Positions 17,916-25,800 of a DNA stretch of 58,650 nt are shown here, piece by piece (the stretch's first letter is position 1; the number at the start of each line of letters is the position of its first letter). A model generated the notes under the pieces. The model was given only the letters and a program-made list of their open reading frames with translations, was not told the DNA's origin and did no database searches. The stretch comes from Clostridium sp. MCC353 (GTDB lineage: Bacteria; Bacillota; Clostridia; Lachnospirales; Lachnospiraceae): the NCBI RefSeq assembly GCF_018785315.1, contig NZ_WQPN01000168.1:6982-65631 (forward strand). The letters are read 5' to 3'. Position numbers and translations under genes: made by a program.

Positions 17916-19516
17916 GGCTTCCTGCTCACTTCTATAGAAGTATCCGGCAGCACATCATCCAGGCCGTTGACGAACTCCTTAAAATTCTGGAGCGACTCAC
18001 CGGCCTGTGCCAGTTCCTCTTTGGAAATATATTCCTCCATGCTCTCCTCCCGGCTGATTTTAAATGCGCAGAACGTGAATTCCGGCGTCTCTTCCCCGGC
18101 GCTCAAATTCACTTCCAGATATCCGGCGTTATCCACAAGGCAGAACAGGATCGCGGCCTGTTTGTAAAATGGTTTCAGGCTGATTTCTCCCTGCCCTGCG
18201 TACTGTTCCCAGTCGTTCACTTCCAGATTGACCTTTACGCCATAGGGTTCCTTATCCGTAAACAGCTCAAATCCTTTATAATCCAGATAAGGGGAAACTC
18301 TGAGCAGCATATTTCCAACCGCGCTGTTATTCCCGATATAAGGGGTTTTCCATTTCCAAAGGCTGTCCATGGTTTCCTCGGACAAAGCGGCCTCCGACAG
18401 GGAAGTCCTCTCTGTGGCATTTCCCGCCGATGGGCCTTCAGCCCTGGTTCCGTTTTCCCGGCCGCAGGCGACCAGTGTTCCCAGTAAAATTACAACGGCA
18501 GCGGTCAAAACTGCCAACAGCCTTCCGCTTCTTTTTGTTTTCTCATCCATAATATTGTTAAATCTCCTTTTTAAAATTTCCTTTTCGCCGCTAAAATGCG
18601 AAGATAACCGGGTTTTTACCCCTCTGCTTTCCGTGATGCATCTGAGAATTGCCCTGCTGTAATCCCTGCGGGCTGTCTCCGGGCAGCTCATCACCACCAG
18701 GCTGTCGCAGGAAAGTTCCATGTCCCGTTCAGCGCAGACCGCCATCCAATGGACGGCCGGATTGAAGAAATGTATGCTGCGAGCCGCCATGAGAAGGAAC
18801 TTATAAACCAGATCCCGCCTTTTGTAATGGATCAATTCATGTTTAAAGACATAATAATCCTTCTCATCCAGGCTCAAAGAAGATACATAAATGGCTGGAT
18901 GGATCACCCCGATGCAAAACGGCGCCGGAAGTCCCGGGCAGTATTTGAGCTGGGGCGGCTTTTTAAGTCCCAATTCCCGGCAGACGCTCTGGTAACAGGT
19001 GATCATTCCATTGTCTGCAGCCGGTTCCTCCCACCGTCTCAGTTTCTGTCTGAATATCATGTAGGAAACCAGGTTCCAAAGAATATAAAAAACAGCCCCG
19101 GCGGCCCAGACCACCGACAAAATACCGCTGATCTGATACCTCCACAAGCGGGCTCCGGCTTCCGTTAAGACCCTGTACTCTGCCCTGTCCCTTCCGCCAT
19201 GAGCCTCCAGACCCGTAGTTTGAACGTTAACTTCCCCATTCATCCGGCTGTCCAAACCATCATTTCGTCTTTCCATCCCTGCCGTATACACAGCCGCCCC
19301 CAGGGTTCCGGCCAGCCGGTCCACAGAAACCGGGGCCTGGGATAATGCGGCATTCCACGGCAGGGCTAACCGGAGGATGACCACCAGCCATAACAGGTAT
19401 CTGCCTTTTGCTCCGTAAACGGCTCCGATCAGCCGGGAACAGAGCATAATCAGGAAAATGACTGCCGTACAGGCAGCGGACACCTCCAGCACATTCCAAA
19501 ATATCGTTCTAATCAT
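17906..19516 (-). CDS. BlaR1-type M56 sensor peptidase with DUF4825-like domain
   Basis: A 536-residue membrane protein. N-terminal helices (7-30, 40-55, 130-155) surround the cytosolic M56 zinc protease with HELIH (226-230) and the ERDMELSCD segment. A further helix (about 330-350) leads to an outside domain containing TPYIGNNSAVGN, which resembles DUF4825 rather than a penicillin-binding sensor. So the signal is probably not a beta-lactam (inference). ATG at 19516 has GGGGGAG 5 bp upstream and overlaps the BlaI gene by 8 bp. On sensing, the peptidase should cleave or trigger cleavage of the repressor. Confidence 0.9.
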   Translation of the reverse strand: MIRTIFWNVLEVSAACTAVIFLIMLCSRLIGAVYGAKGRYLLWLVVILRLALPWNAALSQAPVSVDRLAGTLGAAVYTAGMERRNDGLDSRMNGEVNVQTTGLEAHGGRDRAEYRVLTEAGARLWRYQISGILSVVWAAGAVFYILWNLVSYMIFRQKLRRWEEPAADNGMITCYQSVCRELGLKKPPQLKYCPGLPAPFCIGVIHPAIYVSSLSLDEKDYYVFKHELIHYKRRDLVYKFLLMAARSIHFFNPAVHWMAVCAERDMELSCDSLVVMSCPETARRDYSRAILRCITESRGVKTRLSSHFSGEKEILKRRFNNIMDEKTKRSGRLLAVLTAAVVILLGTLVACGRENGTRAEGPSAGNATERTSLSEAALSEETMDSLWKWKTPYIGNNSAVGNMLLRVSPYLDYKGFELFTDKEPYGVKVNLEVNDWEQYAGQGEISLKPFYKQAAILFCLVDNAGYLEVNLSAGEETPEFTFCAFKISREESMEEYISKEELAQAGESLQNFKEFVNGLDDVLPDTSIEVSRKPQS

Positions 19517-19895
19517 CGGCTCCCCCTGTATTCTTCTCAATAAACCTGGCCAGTTCCTCCAAATCGTCATCCGTAATATTCCTGCTCTTATAGAGGGAGG
19601 CTACCAGTTTGGTTATGGAGCTGTTATTGATCCGCTCAAGAAAATTTTTATTCTCAAAGGCCACATACTCCTCCTCTTCCACCAGCGTTTCGTAATACTT
19701 ATTCTTCCCCTCTTTATAAGTTTTTAAAAATTTCCTGTCAATCAGCCGGTTTAACAGGGTTTGAAGGGCGGATACGTTCCACGGACGTTTTTCGTCCAGA
19801 ACTTCTTTGATCCGGGAAGTGGATATGGGGGTTCCCTCTTTCCAGATCACTTTCATAATCTCTAATTCCGTATCAGGCAGCTTCACTAATTTCAT
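19509..19895 (-). CDS. BlaI/MecI-type transcriptional repressor
   Basis: A 128-residue winged-helix repressor. The start LPDTELEIMKVIWKEG, then TPISTSRIKEVL and WNVSALQTLLNRLIDRKFL, is the BlaI/MecI DNA-binding domain; the C-terminal helices (SITKLVASLYKSRNITDDDLEELARFI) form the dimer interface. ATG 19895 is preferred over one four codons upstream: GTAGGAG lies upstream in the 54-bp palindrome. It is cotranscribed with the M56 peptidase and should bind the two TACAATTGTA boxes in its own promoter. Confidence 0.93.
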   Translation of the reverse strand: MKLVKLPDTELEIMKVIWKEGTPISTSRIKEVLDEKRPWNVSALQTLLNRLIDRKFLKTYKEGKNKYYETLVEEEEYVAFENKNFLERINNSSITKLVASLYKSRNITDDDLEELARFIEKNTGGADD

Positions 19896-19901
19896 AATAA
19901 A

Positions 19902-19960
19902 AACCATCTCCTACAATTGTATGATATCAATATCATACAATTGTAGGAGATGGTTGTCAA
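19902..19960 (-). promoter_or_regulatory. BlaI operon promoter inside a 54-bp palindrome
   Basis: On the minus strand TTGACA (19960-19955), a 17-bp spacer and TATGAT (19937-19932) form a near-consensus promoter. Positions 19902-19955 are an inverted repeat with perfect 26-bp arms around a 2-bp centre. Each arm contains TACAATTGTA (19912-19921 and 19936-19945), like the TACA...TGTA boxes of BlaI/MecI. One box abuts the -10, the other lies in the 5' leader, next to the ribosome site. Confidence 0.88.
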
Positions 19961-20150
19961 CCCTAAAATATATTTAACCGTTTTTTCGAATGTGAACATT
20001 TCTTCTACAATAAAAGTAGTCATCCGGACACCCGAAAGGCACCGCTTACCCTTGACGGAGGGGTTAAACTGCTGTCAAATTGTCTGACACTCTACTTTGC
20101 CGGAGTAAGCACAAAAGTAAACTTTTTTTAATAGCGGCCGCAGACATCCG
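19961..20150. other. Unexplained structured intergenic segment
   Basis: A gap of nearly 200 bp with several complementary pieces: CTTACCC...GGGGTTAA, TGTCAAATTGTCTGACA, AAAGTAG/CTACTTT and AGTTTACTTTT beside seven A/T. On the plus strand AAAAGT-AA-ACTTTTTTT (about 20115-20131) resembles a weak terminator. I tried the common riboswitch signatures from memory and none fit. It may hold a small RNA or only the two neighbouring 3'/5' flanks. Confidence 0.3.
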
Positions 20151-20174
20151 GAAAACTGCCCCGTCTAACCCATT

Positions 20175-20858
20175 TTACTTCCCATCAAAATACTGAGGGT
20201 ATTTATCCCTCATAAGGTCCCGGTTTTCTATATATCTCCTCATATGCTGCCTGGCAATCCCATAGGCCTTTTCCTCGTCCTTCTCTTCGATGGCATCCAC
20301 CAGCTGCTCATGATCCGATAAGATCACGCTGGTGGGCCTGCACCGGAAACTGAGGATGATTGTCCGGTCGAACTGGGGGGAAATGGATTCCACCAGCTCA
20401 TTCCAGTATTTTTTACGGCACATGGAATAGAGCATGGAGTGAAATTCCTTATCCAGCTTGAGAATCTTCTGTTCATTTTTCTTTTCCATATAATAACGCC
20501 ATACGGCTATATTTTCCCTCAGACGGTCAATCTGCTCCCCATTCAGCATGGCGCAGGCTGATTTGGCCAGCTCCGATTCCAGCACACACCGAAGGCTTCT
20601 CACCTCTTCCACCAGCTCCGGATCGATATAGGACACATAAGTCCCCCGTTTCGGATAGATATCGATCAAATGTTTCTGGCTCAATTCCAGCACCGCCTCG
20701 CGGATCGGGGTGCGGCTGACCTGAAACTGGCTGCAGAGTTCATTTTCCATGATCTTTTCGCCCGGTTCCAGATTGATATTCACGATGTTGTGGACCAATA
20801 CCCTGGTCACATATGTTTTAGTTGATTCTCCCGCCTGTTCTTCCAACAATTCAATCAC
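20175..20858 (-). CDS. GntR/FCD-type regulator
   Basis: About 227 residues. A FadR-class winged helix (LEPGEKIMENELCSQFQVSRTPIREAVLELSQKHL, given in parts: GEKIMENELC, VSRTPIREAVLEL) is followed by a helical FCD ligand domain with the metal-site pattern of Asp, two His and His (DKEFHSML, SDHEQLVDAI, ARQHMRRYI). GTG 20858 is favoured because GAGGG lies 8 bp before it; an upstream GTG at 20873 has no site. It follows the dapA-like gene on the same strand by 39 bp from this start, so the two are probably one operon. This link suggests the aldolase serves a regulated catabolic pathway. Confidence 0.85.
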   Translation of the reverse strand: MIELLEEQAGESTKTYVTRVLVHNIVNINLEPGEKIMENELCSQFQVSRTPIREAVLELSQKHLIDIYPKRGTYVSYIDPELVEEVRSLRCVLESELAKSACAMLNGEQIDRLRENIAVWRYYMEKKNEQKILKLDKEFHSMLYSMCRKKYWNELVESISPQFDRTIILSFRCRPTSVILSDHEQLVDAIEEKDEEKAYGIARQHMRRYIENRDLMRDKYPQYFDGK

Positions 20859-20897
20859 GGTATTTTCCCTCACTTCTGTTTTATAAGGCTTATTTTA

Positions 20898-21827
20898 TTA
20901 TAAGGAAGCCTCATTTGCAACCGCAGAAGGGGAAAATGAAGAAATCAGCCCGTGTTTTTCCATGATTTTCCTCAGTTCTTCCTTCCGCTCCCCGTCAAAG
21001 GGAATTAAAGGCAGGCGGCAGAAATCCCCGCAGATTCCCATCATGCTGAGCGCTGATTTCACTGGAATGGGGTTCACATCGCTGAACAAAGCGTTCATAA
21101 GATCCAGCAGGGACAGTTGAAGCCTTCTGCTCTTTCCCACTTTCCCGCTGAAATAATGACAGCAGAGATCGTGCATTTCTTCCGGCATCAGATTGCCTAA
21201 AACAGAGATCACCCCGTGCCCTCCCAGCGCTAAAACAGGCAGGGTCTGGTTGTCATTCCCTGAATACAGGTCCAGCCGGCCTTCGCATAATCCCGCTGTT
21301 TCAGCGATCCGGGCAAAGTTGCCGGACGCTTCCTTTATCCCGCAAATATTGGGATGGGCGGACAGTTCCAGATAAGTTTCCGGATTGATATCCATCCCCG
21401 TACGGCTGGGCACATTGTAGATGATCATAGGAAGATCCACGCTGTCGCCAATGGCCGTAAAATGCTGTACCAGCCCCTTTTGAGATGTTTTGTTATAATA
21501 GGGAGTCACCAGCAACAGGCCGTCCGCCCCCAGGTTTTCCGCTTCTTTCGACAAAAATATGGAATGGGCCGTGTTATTGCTTCCCGTCCCCACGATCACC
21601 GGAATCCTGTGATCCACATATCTTATTACATATTCGGCCAGAGCGATGATCTCCCAGTCCTCTAAGACTGCGCTCTCTCCAGTGGTTCCTGCGGCGATAA
21701 TGGCATCCGCGCCGTGGCCGAGCTGGAATTCCAGCAGCCTTCCAAGGGAAACAAAATCAATATTTCCCGATTCATCCATAGGCGTTACAATGGCGGTTCC
21801 CACACCTTTAAAAATTGTATTTTTCAC
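20898..21827 (-). CDS. dapA: Dihydrodipicolinate synthase family aldolase
   Basis: A 309-residue TIM-barrel class I aldolase. GTTGES (near 47-52), YNVPSRTG with the catalytic Tyr, and the Schiff-base Lys in GIKEASGN are visible, all DapA-like. True DHDPS condenses pyruvate with aspartate semialdehyde for lysine synthesis; paralogs with the same motifs cleave sugar acids. Pairing with an FCD-type regulator rather than lysine genes leaves open a catabolic role. It starts at GTG after a GGGTG stretch. The gap upstream to the TetR gene carries a family 2 inverted repeat. Confidence 0.85.
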   Translation of the reverse strand: MKNTIFKGVGTAIVTPMDESGNIDFVSLGRLLEFQLGHGADAIIAAGTTGESAVLEDWEIIALAEYVIRYVDHRIPVIVGTGSNNTAHSIFLSKEAENLGADGLLLVTPYYNKTSQKGLVQHFTAIGDSVDLPMIIYNVPSRTGMDINPETYLELSAHPNICGIKEASGNFARIAETAGLCEGRLDLYSGNDNQTLPVLALGGHGVISVLGNLMPEEMHDLCCHYFSGKVGKSRRLQLSLLDLMNALFSDVNPIPVKSALSMMGICGDFCRLPLIPFDGERKEELRKIMEKHGLISSFSPSAVANEASL

Positions 21828-21889
21828 ATTTCACCCAACCCATTCTAACAATATATACTAATAGGATATGTTCGTTTTTCTCATTTCGT

Positions 21890-21976
21890 AACCGTTCAGA
21901 CAAGTCTGAACGGTTACGCATCCTCTATGTTTTCGTACGGTCTGCGCAGTAAATGCGCAGACCTGTCTGAACGGTT
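21890..21976. repeat. Small hairpins beside inverted repeat D
   Basis: AACCGTTCAGAC/GTCTGAACGGTT (21890-21915) is a perfect 12-bp palindrome with a 2-nt loop. GTCTGCGCA/TGCGCAGAC (21940-21962) is another. GTCTGAACGGTT recurs at 21965-21976 and GAACGGTTAC recurs beyond the element at 22318-22327. They sit between the dapA start and the long inverted repeat. Confidence 0.8.
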
Positions 21977-21983
21977 GTTTTTG

Positions 21984-22320
21984 TTCACAGCCCACGCTGG
22001 CGGACCTGGCCTGGCGGCCGTGCCGCTTTGCGGGGCTCCGCCTTCCGCCGTTTGAACGATTTTTGCAGGCCCATCGACAACTCTTAGACTGGAAGGGGAT
22101 AGAAATAAAGGGGAAAACCTGACCTTCAAAGTCAGATTTTCAGAGGACCTGAATCGAGAAGGCCTTCAGGGCTTCTTGATGAATGTCATCGGTCCCCTTA
22201 TTTCTATCCCCTTCCGGTCTTAGAGTTGTCCTGGCCGAAACTATGAGTTCAAACGGCGGAAGACGGAACCCCGCAAAGCGGCACGGCCGCCAGGCCGGGT
22301 CCGCCAGCATGGGCTGTGAA
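21984..22320 (+). repeat. Long inverted repeat family 2, copy D
   Basis: Arms 21984-22113 and 22194-22320 are reverse complements over about 125 bp with few mismatches. The tip holds two hairpins: CTGAC/GTCAG (22119-22135) and TCGAGAAG/CTTCTTGA (22154-22179). This is the same Y-shaped plan as family 1 but with unrelated sequence. It fills most of the divergent gap between dapA and the TetR gene. Half of a second copy lies at the right window edge. I do not recognise it as a named family. Confidence 0.85.
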
Positions 22321-22357
22321 CGGTTACCTCATTTTATACTATGTACAAACTGCCGTC

Positions 22358-22411
22358 TTGACGAACTAACACTATTAGTTTATACTCACTTTAAAACTAA
22401 TAGTGTTAGTT
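22358..22411 (+). promoter_or_regulatory. TetR-MATE promoter and operator
   Basis: TTGACG (22358-22363), 17-bp spacer, TATACT (22381-22386). Overlapping it, 18-bp perfect inverted arms (22364-22381 and 22394-22411, core ACTAATAGTGTTAGT in the right arm) are separated by 12 bp. This is a classic arrangement for a TetR repressor that controls itself and the pump. Confidence 0.85.
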
Positions 22412-22435
22412 AACAGGAAAGGAGGGGTCTGAGCT

Positions 22436-22996
22436 ATGGCGCGAAAAGGATTGACGGAAGACATCATCATCGAAACCTCAGCCAGGCTGATTGCTGAGAA
22501 CGGTTATCAAAACTTCTCTCTTCATGGGCTGGCCGCAGAATTAGGGATAAAAACAGCCTCCCTTTACAACCATATTCCCAATTCCAAAAAGCTGGTGGCA
22601 AAAGTCGGTGAAAGGGTTCTTCACAATCTCAAACAGTCCATCCGTGACGCCACAGAGGGAAAAATGGGTCTGGACGCCGTCGAAGCGCTGGCTGCCGCTT
22701 ACCGCCGGTTCGCCCTGGAAAACCCGGAACTCTACCAGCTCATTCTTTTGATCCCTGAATTGGATGACGACGATTTTTCCAATGCCGGACGGACGCTGAT
22801 GGCGGATCTCTACGGCAAGCTGTCGCCATTCTGCCCGTCAAGGGAAGAACAGGTCCATGCCGGACGGATGCTGCGAAGCTGCATGCATGGTTTCATATCG
22901 CTGGAGCACGCCGGATTTTTCAGGTCTTCGGTAGAGATTGAAGACAGCTACCGCTATGTCATCCATTCATTTATCCAAATGCTGGAAAGCAAATAA
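22436..22996 (+). CDS. TetR-type repressor of the MATE pump
   Basis: A 186-residue regulator. N-terminal helix-turn-helix: SARLIAENGYQNFSLHGLA then LGIKTASLYNHIPNSK; the rest is a helical ligand domain of the TetR C-terminal type that contains VEALAAAYRRFALENPELYQL. AAAGGAGGGG stands before ATG. It is 36 bp before a MATE transporter gene and behind an 18-bp-arm operator that covers its own promoter, so it is probably the autoregulated local repressor of that pump. Confidence 0.92.
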   Translation: MARKGLTEDIIIETSARLIAENGYQNFSLHGLAAELGIKTASLYNHIPNSKKLVAKVGERVLHNLKQSIRDATEGKMGLDAVEALAAAYRRFALENPELYQLILLIPELDDDDFSNAGRTLMADLYGKLSPFCPSREEQVHAGRMLRSCMHGFISLEHAGFFRSSVEIEDSYRYVIHSFIQMLESK

Positions 22997-23032
22997 TTAA
23001 AAAAAGCCGCAAAGGCGGCGGAATGTGAGGTT

Positions 23033-24394
23033 ATGATGAATACAGAACTGCAAAAGCAGAAATTCCGTCATATGACTGAGGACCCGGTGGAAAAACTGGT
23101 GTGCAGTATGGCGGTTCCTTCTATTATCAGCATGCTGGTGAGCGCTTTTTACAATATGGCGGATACATTTTTCGTTGGTAAGGTCAGCACCCAGGCGACG
23201 GCCGCCATCGGCGTCGTATTTCCCTATATGGCCCTGATCCAGGCCGTATCCTTTTTCTTCGGCCACGGTTCCGGAAACTATATCTCCCGGGCCCTGGGAC
23301 GCCAGGAGACAAAAGACGCGGAGAAAATGGCGGCAAATGGTTTCTTTTCCGCGCTGATCTTTGGCCTGCTTCTTTTAACGCCATGCTTTTTACTGATGAA
23401 TCCCCTACTAACCGGCCTGGGCGCCACCGACACGATCCTGCCGGATGCCCGCAGCTACTTCAAATACATACTGCTGGCAACCCCATTCATGATGTGCTCT
23501 CTCGTCATGAATAACCAGATGAGGCTGCAGGGCAACGCCAGAAAAGCCATGGTCGGCATTTCAACAGGGGCCATTTTAAATATCATCCTGGACCCGCTGC
23601 TGATCTTTGGCCTGAAAATGGGCGTCAGCGGAGCCGCACTGGCCACCGCCGTATCCCAGTTCACCAGCTTTCTGATCCTGCTCCACATGAGCGGACAGGG
23701 AGACGGGGTTAAAATACACTGGAAAGCATTTTCCCCTTCTGTCCGTGCATACAGAGAGATTATCGCAGGCGGCCTGCCTTCGCTCTGCCGCCAGGGGCTG
23801 GCCAGCATTGCAACCATCTGCTTAAACCAGGCAGCCGGATTTTACGGGGATTCGGCAATCGCCGCATTTTCCGTTGTCAACCGGATTACCATCATCTCGT
23901 CTTCCGCCCTTTTAGGCTTCGGGCAGGGATTCCAGCCTGTATGCGGGTTTAATTACGGCGCCAAGCTGTATGAACGGGTTAAAAAGGCATTTTGGTTCTG
24001 TATCCGGGTTTCCACTGTGGCTATGAGCACTCTCGGTATTTTCGGCTTTATCTTCGCGGAATCCATCGTCCGGTTATTCCGCGCCAATGACCCGGAACTC
24101 ATCCGCATAGGCGCCCAGGCCCTCCGCTATCAGAGCCTGGTATTCCCGTTTCTGGGCTGGGTGACGATCACCAACATGTACCTTCAGACTACCAGAAAAA
24201 CAGTGAGGGCTTCCGTCCTGTCCATGTCCCGGCAGGGAATTGTGTTCATACCGGTGCTTTTTACCGCCATTCATTTTCTGGCTTTAAAAGGGATTCAGAT
24301 GACGCAGCCCATATCCGATATCCTGACCTTCTGCATCGCGGTTCCATTTGGCCTGTCGGCGCTTCACGAGGTAAAGGAAGAGGGAAAGAGCTAA
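23033..24394 (+). CDS. MATE-family efflux transporter
   Basis: A 453-residue, 12-helix protein of the NorM/DinF superfamily. Repeated halves are visible: early VPSIISMLVSAFYNMADTFFVGK, given as SIISMLVSAFYNMADTFFVG, and later GLPSLCRQGLASIATICLNQ with AFSVVNRI and GFGQGFQPVCGFNYGA. It exports drugs or metabolites against Na+ or H+ flux. It follows the TetR gene and is likely derepressed by that regulator's ligand. Its stop overlaps the stop of a second MATE gene on the other strand. Confidence 0.93.
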   Translation: MMNTELQKQKFRHMTEDPVEKLVCSMAVPSIISMLVSAFYNMADTFFVGKVSTQATAAIGVVFPYMALIQAVSFFFGHGSGNYISRALGRQETKDAEKMAANGFFSALIFGLLLLTPCFLLMNPLLTGLGATDTILPDARSYFKYILLATPFMMCSLVMNNQMRLQGNARKAMVGISTGAILNIILDPLLIFGLKMGVSGAALATAVSQFTSFLILLHMSGQGDGVKIHWKAFSPSVRAYREIIAGGLPSLCRQGLASIATICLNQAAGFYGDSAIAAFSVVNRITIISSSALLGFGQGFQPVCGFNYGAKLYERVKKAFWFCIRVSTVAMSTLGIFGFIFAESIVRLFRANDPELIRIGAQALRYQSLVFPFLGWVTITNMYLQTTRKTVRASVLSMSRQGIVFIPVLFTAIHFLALKGIQMTQPISDILTFCIAVPFGLSALHEVKEEGKS

Positions 24395-25734
24395 TGCGTG
24401 TTTGAAGCCTGCTTTTCCATCCTGATAAAATACCATACGCACAGGATGATCTGCAGAAATGTGGAACACGGGGTTGCCAGCCCAATGCGGAACAAGGATA
24501 CCGGCACGATCCGGCTCATCAGATAGGAAACCGGAATCCTGACGCCGAAGGCCCCCGCGATCCCCTGGATCATGACAAATCCTGTTTTTCCGCATCCGTT
24601 GAAATAGCCGGTAAAGCAGAACATGAAGGAAACCAGCAGACAGTCGATGGCATATGCCTTCAGATAATCGGCGGCGGCAGCCACCACCTCTGTCTCACGG
24701 TTAAAGACGCCCGCCAGAATATCCCCGTGGAAAAATGAAAACCACGCCAGAAATACCCCCACTCCCAAAGAGGTTAAAATTCCGTAAGCCAGAGCCCGCT
24801 TTGCCCGCTCCGGCTTTTTTGCTCCCACATTCTGAGCCACGAATGCGGAAATGGACTGCATATAGGCGGATGGAACCAGCAGAATAAAGCCGCAGATTTT
24901 CTCCGCAACTCCCACTCCCGCCGAAGGAACAACGCCCAGTTCATTTACAATGGCCGTTATGGCTAAAAATGAAATGGATACCAGCATGTCCTGGAACGCG
25001 ATTGGGAACCCCAGCTCCACCACTTTTCTGATGATCTGCTTTTCAAACCGGACGCATTTTTTTGAGAATTCAAAGGGAAGCCCCTGTTTCCTTATAATGA
25101 GCAGGGACAAAAGCACGCTGACTGCCTGGGCCATTACGGTCGCGGCGGCAGCTCCGGCAGCGGCCATGTGAAACACGCCCACCAATATAAGATCTCCAAT
25201 GATGTTCATCACACAGGCAATGGCCACAGTGATAAGAGGCATTCTGGAATTGCCCATACCGCGGAAAATGCTGCCCAGCACATTATAAGCCACAATAAAT
25301 ATGGAACCCATGGCGCAGATTCTGATATACATCACCGTGCTGGCAAAGGCCGCATCCGGGGCTTTCATCAGCCGCGCCACCGGAACCGCCAGTATCTGCA
25401 TGAGAATCATAATGACAACGCCGATCAGGGCAAAGAGGCAGATGCTGGCTCCCACCACCCTTCCGGCCTCCTCGTTCTTCTTCTCTCCGATCTTCTGCCC
25501 CAGAAGTATGGTGGTTCCCATGGCCAGTCCCACAATGGCGCCTGTGACCGTCTGCATGATCCAGCTTCCTGTGGATACCGCTGATATTTCAGCCGCTGTG
25601 CTGAACTGGCCCACGATCAGCATATCCACCGCGCCGTACATGGTCTGTAAAAAGATTGCAAACAGCACCGGAAGCGCAAATTTAACCAACGCAGGCAGGA
25701 TACTGCCTTCTGTAAAATTCTGACTTTTTTTCAT
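24391..25734 (-). CDS. MATE-family efflux transporter, second copy
   Basis: A 447-residue, 12-helix pump with MATE motifs (LPVLFAIFLQTMYGAVDMLI, GQKIGEKKNEEAG, NVLGSIFRGMGNSRMPL, VAQNVGAKKPERAK). It is only distantly alike to its convergent neighbour, so this is not a recent duplication (judged by eye). Stop codons of the two genes overlap by 4 bp with no room for a terminator, so their transcripts must run into each other. It has no local regulator; its promoter lies downstream of the Cys-cluster gene region. Confidence 0.92.
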   Translation of the reverse strand: MKKSQNFTEGSILPALVKFALPVLFAIFLQTMYGAVDMLIVGQFSTAAEISAVSTGSWIMQTVTGAIVGLAMGTTILLGQKIGEKKNEEAGRVVGASICLFALIGVVIMILMQILAVPVARLMKAPDAAFASTVMYIRICAMGSIFIVAYNVLGSIFRGMGNSRMPLITVAIACVMNIIGDLILVGVFHMAAAGAAAATVMAQAVSVLLSLLIIRKQGLPFEFSKKCVRFEKQIIRKVVELGFPIAFQDMLVSISFLAITAIVNELGVVPSAGVGVAEKICGFILLVPSAYMQSISAFVAQNVGAKKPERAKRALAYGILTSLGVGVFLAWFSFFHGDILAGVFNRETEVVAAAADYLKAYAIDCLLVSFMFCFTGYFNGCGKTGFVMIQGIAGAFGVRIPVSYLMSRIVPVSLFRIGLATPCSTFLQIILCVWYFIRMEKQASNTH

Positions 25735-25755
25735 TTTTCTCCCCTAATCCTAAGC

Positions 25756-25800
25756 TTTTTTGCATAAGCATGCGCTGGGAATTTCAAATTCTCAACTGCG
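25756..25800 (+). repeat. Short palindromic repeat, copy 2
   Basis: Second copy of the 45-bp unit at 13285-13329, with core GCTGGGAATTT/AAATTCTCA. It overlaps the last codons and stop of the Cys-cluster gene. Confidence 0.72.

Noticed and set aside
21984-22320. Insertion sequence with a transposase
   Set aside because: No transposase frame exists in the element and the arms meet at a hairpin tip; only a non-autonomous element would fit.
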